From an uncultured Selenomonadales bacterium (GTDB lineage: Bacteria; Bacillota; Negativicutes; Selenomonadales; Selenomonadaceae): a stretch of DNA of 30,413 bases. The position numbers were made by a program, and so were the translations under genes. The notes beneath the pieces were generated by a model that was given only the letters and a program-made list of their open reading frames with translations, did not search any database and was not told the DNA's origin. Shown here piece by piece: positions 24,801 to 30,413 of the stretch (position 1 is the first letter of the stretch; the number at the start of each line of letters is the position of its first letter). The DNA lies in NCBI GenBank assembly GCA_937915885.1, contig CALGGP010000006.1, positions 1 to 30,413 of the forward strand, read 5' to 3'.

Positions 24801-27087
24801 ATTTTTTTATCGACGGACACATTTTGAGCGCCGCGTTCGTTTTGTCTGACAGCAATTGCGCCTGTTGACTGCGTAATTCGTAAATCGCATTCAAATCCGG
24901 CGCATAAGATTTTATCATGACGAACATCGTCACGTAAAAACCCTTCAAATAATCGGGGTCGAGTTGAGCGAGCGGCGTCGGGCGCGAAAAAAATTCGTTG
25001 CAGAACTCCAACGGCACAAATTCATGCGAATCCGAACGCGCCAACGGATCATTCAATGCCGTCGCAGTCAACATCGTCAAATCCTTCGTCCAATCCATGT
25101 CGTCGAGCCCATCACACAGGCGCAACTCCATCAATCCGCGCGCCGCATTGCCCTTGAGGAACATCACCGTCGCATTGATCAGAATACGCTCGAGATCGAT
25201 ATCTATAAGCGCGCCGAGTTCGGTCGGCAATTGAAATCGGGCGAAAACATCTTCGTCAGCAACCGTCGCCTCATCCACCGACGGCGGAGGCTCTTCATCC
25301 ACCGTCGACGGAGGCTCTTCATCTACCGACGATGGAGGTTCTTCTTTCTCAGATGGAGGCTCTTCATTTTCCGACGGCGGCTCTTCTTTTACAACTGCCT
25401 CATCGTTTTTCAGAGGCTCAGATTTTTTTTTAAGCATCAATTGATGTTCTTGAAATTCCTGCGGATTAAAGGAATATTGCGTATCAGCGGACGGCGAAAA
25501 CAGATCGCCCTGCGTTTTTATATTCGGCTTGCCCGATTCGCCGTCGTCCTCATCCGTCTTTTTGCGACGCCTCTTGCGCCTTTTGATGTACTTTTTCTTG
25601 TACTCGGCGAATGTATTAAATTCATTTTCGTTGATATACGTCCACAGCTCGGCAACATCATATTCATCGCCATCACTACCGACAATTTTTCCGTCGATCC
25701 GGATCGCAAACACATTCTTCACGCCCGTCTCCTCGAACAAGCGAAACCACGGAGTCAATTGCGCGCCTTTGAGCGTCGTGCAAAGCAGCAATGCCCGAAC
25801 GTGGTGCCCTTCCTCCTCCTCACTCTGCAAATTTCGGATCGTCACTATCAATTGCTCCAACCAATTCGATTCAAACAACATCAACGCTATCGCATAATAC
25901 ACTTGCGTTGACGACTCTTGTATCGGGCGCACTCGAAAACGAAATTGTGACACGTCACTTTCCACGTTGAATTTTTTGCTGTCGAGTCTCAAGATGTTGA
26001 GGACTTTCAACACCGTAAATTTCCTCATCCAATGCGAAATACTTTGTTTCGACGATTTTTTCAAGCTGGATTTTCCATCGGACAACATCTTCGTCAGCAA
26101 CTCATGTCCGTAGTCGTTGATGTAGTAAAACGATTGCCCCTTCCAAAAAAATTTATCCGCCACTTGTATTTGATACAGCCTGTCGATGATCACCGCACCG
26201 ATGTTGTGCGGATCGGATTGCTCGAGCGTGATCGTCGAGATCAATTCGATCCGTCTCTCTGTCAACCGTCTCAACACCGAGCGAAATTCCGCCTCTTTAC
26301 CTCCGCCGAACCCTTTCAACTTGCTCTGAAACGCTTTCGTCGACAGACGTTTTTTTACTTCGCGCGCCTCGAACTCGAACTCCGAATCATCGGCAAGTAA
26401 ACCCTCGACTTTGAGCCCCGCCTTGTCGATCACATCTTTTAATTTCTCGACCGCCGAAATTTTTTCCGGCTCCTGCGCCTCTTCCTCCGCGTCGAACGAA
26501 AAACTCAACGCCCGATCCATCAGCAGATAAATCAACGTAATATCTTGGAAGGTGTCCTTGAAAAGATCATGTACCTTCGCAATTTCCTCCGACGACGGTT
26601 TTTCTCTCGCGCGGATAATTTTTGCTACGTACTCAAATTTGAGCCCTTCGCTGATAAATTCTTCGGCGCCGTTTTTTTCGCCGCGCGCCAAAAGTTTTCG
26701 CGCCGAGAACATTAATTTGTTGGCGGTCTCAATCTCCGTTTCTTTTTTCGAGCGACACTTTAACTCGCTGAATTGGTTCAACACGATTTTCAATTCATTG
26801 ACGGAGTGTTTTATTTCCATGTTGTGGAGCGCGGCGTCAAGTTTATCGACACTTTTAGATGAGACGGCGCCTTTTATCTCATCGACGGCGGCGAATTGCG
26901 ATTGGATGTCGATGATCTCCTCGAGCAAATCATGAACCTCGTCGGAGTCGGCGTCGACGAACAAATTTTCATCGAGCGCCTTGACAATTTCTGTTAAAAT
27001 AGGTTTAAGTTTTGTGCGCGACGAAGTCATTTCGCCGAACAAATCTTTCAGGGCGGCGATTGCCTCGCCCTTGTTGGTGCTATCCAA
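21886..27087 (-). CDS. Giant STAND-like P-loop ATPase
   Basis: This protein has 1733 residues. The C-terminal 310 residues look like a signal-transducing ATPase. FVGREREL precedes a Walker A GGRQLGKT (1433-1440), a Walker B-like VIAIFD ends at D1491, RPLTAEEATRL and a YNPAMLRYYCGQ helix follow, then a winged-helix-like tail. The first 320 residues are helical and probably coiled. Next come a mixed alpha/beta region, a basic patch KRRKRRRKK near 500-508, a Pro/Glu repeat linker (about 569-606), then about 800 helical residues that may be a sensor or scaffold. TTG 27087 is preferred to TTG 27102 because GAGGTGAT lies just upstream. It is the first gene of an operon whose second gene has a HEPN motif. 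The target is unknown; defence is inferred from architecture. Confidence 0.75.
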   Translation of the reverse strand: MDSTNKGEAIAALKDLFGEMTSSRTKLKPILTEIVKALDENLFVDADSDEVHDLLEEIIDIQSQFAAVDEIKGAVSSKSVDKLDAALHNMEIKHSVNELKIVLNQFSELKCRSKKETEIETANKLMFSARKLLARGEKNGAEEFISEGLKFEYVAKIIRAREKPSSEEIAKVHDLFKDTFQDITLIYLLMDRALSFSFDAEEEAQEPEKISAVEKLKDVIDKAGLKVEGLLADDSEFEFEAREVKKRLSTKAFQSKLKGFGGGKEAEFRSVLRRLTERRIELISTITLEQSDPHNIGAVIIDRLYQIQVADKFFWKGQSFYYINDYGHELLTKMLSDGKSSLKKSSKQSISHWMRKFTVLKVLNILRLDSKKFNVESDVSQFRFRVRPIQESSTQVYYAIALMLFESNWLEQLIVTIRNLQSEEEEGHHVRALLLCTTLKGAQLTPWFRLFEETGVKNVFAIRIDGKIVGSDGDEYDVAELWTYINENEFNTFAEYKKKYIKRRKRRRKKTDEDDGESGKPNIKTQGDLFSPSADTQYSFNPQEFQEHQLMLKKKSEPLKNDEAVVKEEPPSENEEPPSEKEEPPSSVDEEPPSTVDEEPPPSVDEATVADEDVFARFQLPTELGALIDIDLERILINATVMFLKGNAARGLMELRLCDGLDDMDWTKDLTMLTATALNDPLARSDSHEFVPLEFCNEFFSRPTPLAQLDPDYLKGFYVTMFVMIKSYAPDLNAIYELRSQQAQLLSDKTNAALKMCPSIKKLISLFKAFTEKTNASFAASLHIDHAGVREQLRRAEADLSLASLRADSNLKQKLRHPRVKALVYRLFDTGAELRRMIDRDGVTTDDITKFYSSFLALPLDDESISSEKIFAPQKIDAYLDDIWESIKVDSHKSENFMGNERTRQTNLLEKALAALRAYAIARRKLDSLGDDSSASKTEALALFDVIRAEFESNIQHEFSVNLIAPSVLMLSLKQLRSDIAGEESTLFYRDCLLGSKYIELTSKDLPDPYDRGAARYSFAHRLVEYERALMGLTPDEALKAAYETAVRTYDLGIIDRLEKNYGAQLTRPAEERQRLRAVMSAQIDKRLDILHYGFIKKMVLDQNYGRLLNPGEADYYEMVSATALHHFSETRNAGLFERFIDALNFGINLGMEPYVKELRARLNEVEPENQALVENLIECGRLNVAEDCINDGVFVKNFDVNGLEDFLSAYESIFNVCVKHKNDSLEKILIGLKRDMKDKQLLEFTDAWQNASSKQTLFPLFLKHLSFEGAVLEPIRKLSNDHLMFHATFTGAPCDVPIALFNSRLRTDGLDVVCVHYPLTLEQLLERLRAVERRTCGLLCILNMALSLADRRKLAQAMRLRAELKNIIVIDRLLAVYLTAFEQSERRERLLKAALPFANVNPFEESSDELFVGRERELEELRNINGATFLIGGRQLGKTALLEQLIALEHKPDEDIYVICSDGTDVERLRAEVIERLSSDDVRKVIAIFDVNLMIAKLDKNLEPMAQLAKEYSGRFKYIVTAHHGLSLNDSAVRLRPLTAEEATRLTVEPLNYLGLRVPDVDVMRSVWLRANYNPAMLRYYCGQIVEAIADGYEQKKFDATSNPPYDFDDEFLKRMKISLEGMMKRVLQDGRDDYYYVMMLALAYAPMYYNDPHTTLFRLQEICLANDIDDLAAMSGEQMELLIEELIALKLFRRAGDTYEFYRREYRYMFGSNEQTLELRLTECKAVRTNA
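25271..25384 (-). repeat. Coding minisatellite in the STAND-like gene
   Basis: Three 24-bp units followed by two related 21-bp units encode a repeated EEPPS(S/T)VD or EEPPSE motif in the linker. Change in unit number would lengthen or shorten the linker without breaking the frame. Confidence 0.8.
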
Positions 27088-27125
27088 ATTATCACCTCGC
27101 AATTTTTTGGGATTGATGAAAACAT

Positions 27126-27155
27126 TCGACAGACGGCAACAAAATCCTGTAGAAT
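27126..27155 (+). promoter_or_regulatory. Possible promoter for the radical SAM-glycosyltransferase-dehydrogenase operon
   Basis: TCGACA (27126-27131) and TAGAAT (27150-27155) are 18 bp apart, 39 bp before ATG 27194. Each hexamer differs from consensus at one position. The STAND-like gene starts divergently 40 bp to the left. Confidence 0.5.
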
Positions 27156-27193
27156 CGGCTGGACGAAAATTTTTTCGACGGGAGTTGAAGTTG

Positions 27194-27847
27194 ATGATTG
27201 TTTACATGGTCGAGCACGGAAAATATTTTTCGGTGCGGGACGCGTTGAAGAATGAATTTAAAATTCCGCGCGGATTGTACGTTAATCTGACGAATCGGTG
27301 TGATAACGACTGCGTGTTTTGTTTGCGACGGACGAAGGAGATGATGAAGGGCTCGAGCTTATGGCTGGAGCGGGAGCCGACGGTTGAAGAAGTGATTGAC
27401 GAACTTCGCTCGGTGCCGTGGGCGGCGGTGAGTGAGGTTGTGTTTTGCGGCTTCGGAGAGCCGACGCTTCGCTTGAAAGAACTGCTCGAGATATTGAGAT
27501 GGATCAGAGAAAATCATGCAGGGGTGCTGACGCGGTTGAATACGAACGGGCTCGGGGAATTGGCGCATGGGCGGGAGATCGCGGCGGAGTTTGACGGATT
27601 GTTGGACGTGGCGTCGATCAGTTTGAACGCGTCGACGGCGGAAAAATATTATGCGTTGACGCGGTCGAGTTATAGGATAAAATCATTTGAGGCGATGCTT
27701 TTGTTTGCGGAGCACATGAAAAAATTTGTGCCGACGGTGGTGCTTTCGATCGTCGACAAAGTGAGCTCGGAGGAAGAAATAGAACGATGCCGCGAATTAT
27801 GCTCCGCGCGGAATTTGACGTTGCGGGTTCGTCCATTCGAGCGGTGA
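27194..27847 (+). CDS. TatD-linked radical SAM protein
   Basis: The sequence matches the small radical SAM family usually found beside or fused to TatD nucleases. It has YVNLTNRCDNDCVFCLR with the CX3CX2C cluster cysteines, SLWLEREPTVEEVIDEL, VVFCGFGEPTLR, RLNTNGLGELAHGR, VASISLNAS and a C-terminal RVRPFE. Length is 217 residues, normal. The biochemical reaction of this family is not established to my knowledge. ATG 27194 has GGGAG 9 nt upstream. A longer frame from 26981 would overlap the STAND-like gene and is not credible. No tatD gene is present; a glycosyltransferase follows after 16 nt. Confidence 0.88.
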   Translation: MIVYMVEHGKYFSVRDALKNEFKIPRGLYVNLTNRCDNDCVFCLRRTKEMMKGSSLWLEREPTVEEVIDELRSVPWAAVSEVVFCGFGEPTLRLKELLEILRWIRENHAGVLTRLNTNGLGELAHGREIAAEFDGLLDVASISLNASTAEKYYALTRSSYRIKSFEAMLLFAEHMKKFVPTVVLSIVDKVSSEEEIERCRELCSARNLTLRVRPFER

Positions 27848-27863
27848 GCGGGGAGGTAAGGTC

Positions 27864-29231
27864 ATGAAAATTTATCGCGATACCAAAATTTATGTGATGT
27901 CGCCCGCCGGAGTGCCGAGCGGCGGACCCGAACTTCTTCATCAACTCGCGTCGAAACTGATCCGCATGGGCATCGACGCGTATATGTACTACGTCCCGCC
28001 CGACTTCCCCGAGCCGATCCCGCCGACGTATCGAAAGTACTGCCTCCGATTTGTGCGCAATATCTGTGACGAGCCGCATAACGTGTTGATTTTGCCTGAA
28101 ACGCAAAGTCCGGCGCTCTATCGCTACAAAAATATACAGCGCGTTTTTTGGTGGTTGAGCGTCGACAATTATGTGCGCAGCGTCGTCGGCATCATGAACC
28201 GTTTCGCGGAAAATAATCCGTTGAGCCCGATGCCAAAATTTTTTTGTTTCAACGGTTTTGCGGACGAGTCGATCGAGCATTGGGTGCAATCGGAGTATTC
28301 TCGACAATTTATCATGCTAAACGGCGTGAGCGAGTCGAAAATCAAACGCGTGCGGGATTATTTAAATCCGACATTCTTGACGCGGTCATCGACGATCGAT
28401 TTGTCGGCGAAAATGGATTTGATTGCCTTCAATCCGAATAAGGGATTAGCCTTCACGCGAAAATTGATGGCGGCAGCGCCGGAGCTTCGGTGGTATCCGA
28501 TTGTAAACATGACTGTCGAGCAGGTACAAGAATTGTTGGCGCACGCGAAAATTTATATCGACTTCGGCAATCACCCGGGGCGCGATCGGATTCCGCGCGA
28601 GGCGGCGGTGTCGGGCTGCGTTATCATAACGGGGCGGCGCGGTTCGGCGGCAAATCCGATCGATGTGGCGATTGACGACTCGTTTAAATTTGACGACACC
28701 GACGAGAACATTCCGTTGATCATCGAGCGCATCAAAAAAATTTTTGCCGATTTCATACCGGAGCTGATCAAACAAAAATCGTACCGCGCGGAAATTTTGA
28801 GTGAGCCGGAAATTTTTGCGCGCGAAGTCGAAAGCGCCTGTGACTTCGTCGAGCCGGTTGCTCGTCCACAACACGTCGCCGTCCTCCAAAATATAACTCT
28901 CGAAAAAAATTTTCGGGCGTTCCATCAGATGACTGCATCGTTGCCGAATCTCAAATTGGATTTCATTGTTGATGATGCGCTGTCAAATGGGGGGGGGGCT
29001 GTCTGCATGATCATTGAAGGCGGTCGAGCGGCGGAAAATAATTTTTCGCAGTTCAACGCGACGCCGATCATCTCGACGAAAGAGGCGGCGTTCCTCTACA
29101 AAGAAGGGCGCATCGAAAAATTTATTCTCTATGATCTGAGCGAAGACGAGCGCGCCAGAGTGATCGATGCCGTCAACAAAATCGGCGTTCGTAACGACGA
29201 TCTGTTAAGTCTCAACAGCCCGAGTACGTAA
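27864..29231 (+). CDS. GT-B-like glycosyltransferase with an in-frame G10 tract
   Basis: The N-terminal half starts with KIYVMSPAGVPSGGPELLHQLASKL, the glycine-rich acceptor-side start of GT-B enzymes. The second Rossmann-like half has LIAFNPNKG near residue 190 and IDFGNHPGRDRIPREAAVSG near 235-254, resembling the donor-sugar site of GT4-type families. A C-terminal extra region of about 100 residues has no clear match. The frame stays open through ten Gs at 28989-28998 (codon 376), so this gene is ON here; slippage would change or cut off the last 80 residues. GGGAGG precedes the ATG. Sugar and acceptor are unknown. The next gene follows after 21 nt. Confidence 0.8.
   Translation: MKIYRDTKIYVMSPAGVPSGGPELLHQLASKLIRMGIDAYMYYVPPDFPEPIPPTYRKYCLRFVRNICDEPHNVLILPETQSPALYRYKNIQRVFWWLSVDNYVRSVVGIMNRFAENNPLSPMPKFFCFNGFADESIEHWVQSEYSRQFIMLNGVSESKIKRVRDYLNPTFLTRSSTIDLSAKMDLIAFNPNKGLAFTRKLMAAAPELRWYPIVNMTVEQVQELLAHAKIYIDFGNHPGRDRIPREAAVSGCVIITGRRGSAANPIDVAIDDSFKFDDTDENIPLIIERIKKIFADFIPELIKQKSYRAEILSEPEIFAREVESACDFVEPVARPQHVAVLQNITLEKNFRAFHQMTASLPNLKLDFIVDDALSNGGGAVCMIIEGGRAAENNFSQFNATPIISTKEAAFLYKEGRIEKFILYDLSEDERARVIDAVNKIGVRNDDLLSLNSPST
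28989..28998 (+). repeat. G10 homopolymer (putative slippage tract)
   Basis: Ten consecutive Gs code for the Gly-Gly-Gly in SNGGGAV of the GT-B-like glycosyltransferase. Unlike the other two tracts, the frame is intact across it. Confidence 0.9.
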
Positions 29232-29252
29232 AAAATTTTTGGAGGCAACATC

Positions 29253-30317
29253 ATGAAAAATTTTAAAATCGCGGTGATCGCGGGCGACGGGATCGGTCCC
29301 GAAGTCATTCAATCCGGCGTCGACGTGTTGAAGGGAGTCGCCGCACTCGACAAAACTTTTTCCGTCGAGCTCGAGCATTTTCCCTACGGTTGCAATTATT
29401 ATCTCGAGCACGGTTGCATGATGCCGCCCGACGCTCTCGACCGCTTGAAAAAATTCGACGCGATTTATCTCGGCGCGGTCGGCGATCCCAAGGTGCCCGA
29501 TAACATTTCTCTCGGCGGACTTCTTCTGCCCATCCGTCAAAAATTCGATCAGTATATCAATCTCCGCCCCGTCAAACTGCTCAACGGCGCTCCCTGTCCT
29601 CTCGTCGGCGTCAAGCCCTCCGATATCGATATGATTGTCGTGCGCGAAAACTCCGAAGGCGAATACGCCAACGTCGGCGCCCGCCTCTATCCAAACACTC
29701 CCAACGAGATCGCGCTTCAGACCGGCGTCTTCAGTCGGCGCGGCTGCGAACGCGTCATGCGTTATGCCTTCGAGCTCGCCCGTCGATCAAAAAAATCCGT
29801 CACGAGCATCAGTAAGGGCAACGCTCTCGGATATTCGATGGTGTTCTGGGATCAAATTTTCGACGAGACCGGTCGCGAATATCCCGACGTCGAAACTCAT
29901 AAACTGCTCGTCGATGCCGCCGCCATGTTCTTCGTCCGCGATCCCAAGCGCTTTCAAGTGGTCGTCACGTCAAATTTATTCGGCGATATTTTGACTGATC
30001 TCGGCGCGGCGATCGCCGGAGGAATGGGGCTCGCCGCAGGCGCCAATCTCAATCCTGAAAAAAAATATCCGTCGATGTTCGAGCCGATCCACGGCTCCGC
30101 TCCCGATATCGCAGGCAAATCGATCGCCAATCCGCTCGCCGCCATATGGAGCATCGCTCAAATGCTCGAGTTCTTCGGTTATGATCAGTGGTCGTCGAAA
30201 ATCATCAACGCCATCGAAAAATTATTGGTCGAGAAAAAAACTCTCACCCCCGATCTCGGAGGCTCCGCGCGGACCGAGCAGATAGCCCCCGCACTCCTCG
30301 ACATCATTTCCGATTAA
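29253..30317 (+). CDS. D-malate/tartrate dehydrogenase-type decarboxylating dehydrogenase
   Basis: The protein belongs to the isopropylmalate/isocitrate dehydrogenase superfamily: IAVIAGDGIGPEV at the start, VRENSEGEYANVG, SISKGNALGYS, NLFGDILTDLGAAIAGGMGLA and EPIHGSAPDIAGK. The segment ISLGGLLLPIRQKFDQYINLRPV is typical of the DmlA/TtuC subgroup, which oxidises and decarboxylates D-malate or tartrate with NAD and a divalent metal. Length is 354 residues, as in that subgroup; 3-isopropylmalate dehydrogenase is the main alternative, but no leu genes are nearby. GGAGG precedes ATG 29253. It follows the G10-bearing glycosyltransferase by 21 nt. Confidence 0.9.
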   Translation: MKNFKIAVIAGDGIGPEVIQSGVDVLKGVAALDKTFSVELEHFPYGCNYYLEHGCMMPPDALDRLKKFDAIYLGAVGDPKVPDNISLGGLLLPIRQKFDQYINLRPVKLLNGAPCPLVGVKPSDIDMIVVRENSEGEYANVGARLYPNTPNEIALQTGVFSRRGCERVMRYAFELARRSKKSVTSISKGNALGYSMVFWDQIFDETGREYPDVETHKLLVDAAAMFFVRDPKRFQVVVTSNLFGDILTDLGAAIAGGMGLAAGANLNPEKKYPSMFEPIHGSAPDIAGKSIANPLAAIWSIAQMLEFFGYDQWSSKIINAIEKLLVEKKTLTPDLGGSARTEQIAPALLDIISD

Positions 30318-30343
30318 TCCCGTCTTCGGGAGCGACGATTAGA

Positions 30344-30413
30344 GGGCGCCGTCGACGCTCCCACCCTCCGAGCACGGCGCCCAACAGAGGTCGGCATGCC
30401 CACCCGCGCCGAC
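30344..30413 (-). repeat. Palindromic intergenic repeat, copy R6 (inverted, cut by window end)
   Basis: Same orientation as R5. It begins GGGCGCCGTCGACGC on the plus strand and includes CACGGCGCCCAAC and GGCATGCCCACCCGC, the CATGCC variant. The last bases are missing because the window ends. Confidence 0.85.

Larger units (their letters stand above)
773..30273. repeat. Highly iterated palindrome TCCGCGCGGA (16 sites across the window)
   Basis: Exact copies start at 773, 1365, 6149, 8409, 8909, 10681, 11646, 17242, 20795, 22670, 22997, 24239, 24665, 27265, 27803 and 30264. Fourteen are inside genes and two are intergenic (11646, 20795). One-mismatch relatives occur at 3533, 7561, 9764, 9926, 23852 and 28783, among others. 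It is absent from the flagellin-to-deacetylase stretch and from the ribosomal block. The word was found by eye; the list could be incomplete. Confidence 0.8.

Noticed and set aside
26981..27193. Longer start for the TatD-linked radical SAM gene
   Set aside because: The extension would overlap the start of the STAND-like gene antisense and adds residues without family likeness. ATG 27194 has a good ribosome binding site.
30319..30330. CCCG-TCTT-CGGG hairpin after the dehydrogenase as a terminator
   Set aside because: The stem is only 4 bp and no T-run follows.
1..30413. tRNA, rRNA, insertion sequence transposase or prophage genes
   Set aside because: None was recognised by eye on either strand; no cloverleaf-like sequence, transposase motif or integrase was seen.

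Overview
Window type. This is a compact, moderately GC-rich bacterial chromosome segment. The best guess is a flagellated Bacillota of the Negativicutes/Selenomonadales type. The guess rests on a Selenomonas-like flagellin core, a TatD-linked radical SAM protein, a LytR-CpsA-Psr protein, a ProB without PUA domain, and frequent TTG starts with GGAGG ribosome binding sites. The assignment is inferred from protein character only; no marker was searched.

Layout. (1) 1-1440: a minus-strand pair, a stand-alone receiver protein and a CheX-type phosphatase. (2) 1500-2740: proB, with diverged partial copies of its own 5' end upstream and its own 3' end downstream. (3) 2800-3450: two small exported proteins of unknown function. 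(4) 3550-7108: a terminator followed at once by a consensus promoter, then a radical SAM gene broken at a C9 tract, then alaS. (5) 7290-11275: a GT2 glycosyltransferase broken at a G15 tract, then prmC, a Sua5/YrdC gene with a duplicated 3' end, and glyA. (6) 11280-14790: a 450-bp repeat cluster and a 1020-residue minus-strand ORF that is two flagellins fused head to tail. (7) 15031-17981: LCP protein, NodB-type deacetylase lipoprotein and class A beta-lactamase-like protein. (8) 18145-20637: rpsK-rpsD-rpoA-rplQ. (9) 20868-27087: a minus-strand two-gene operon of a giant STAND-like ATPase and a protein ending in a HEPN RNase motif. (10) 27194-30317: TatD-linked radical SAM protein, a GT-B-like glycosyltransferase carrying an in-frame G10 tract, and a DmlA/tartrate-dehydrogenase-type enzyme.

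Genome-scale texture. Four sequence families overlie the genes. A ~77-bp palindromic intergenic repeat (at least six copies, two strands) sits beyond gene ends, and in one case inside the alpha operon. Heptanucleotide arrays abut two of those palindromes. A 10-bp palindrome, TCCGCGCGGA, occurs 16 times in genes and between them, in all codon phases. Poly-G/C tracts of 9, 15 and 10 bases lie in three surface-type genes, each just upstream of a housekeeping or metabolic gene.

How the genes may work together. The radical SAM and glycosyltransferase genes, deacetylase, LCP protein and giant flagellin suggest a variable cell surface. The STAND/HEPN pair looks like a conflict (possibly anti-phage) module. 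The strongest candidates for something undescribed are the fused double flagellin, the STAND/HEPN operon, the iterated palindrome, and the repeated pairing of a slippery surface gene with a downstream housekeeping gene.
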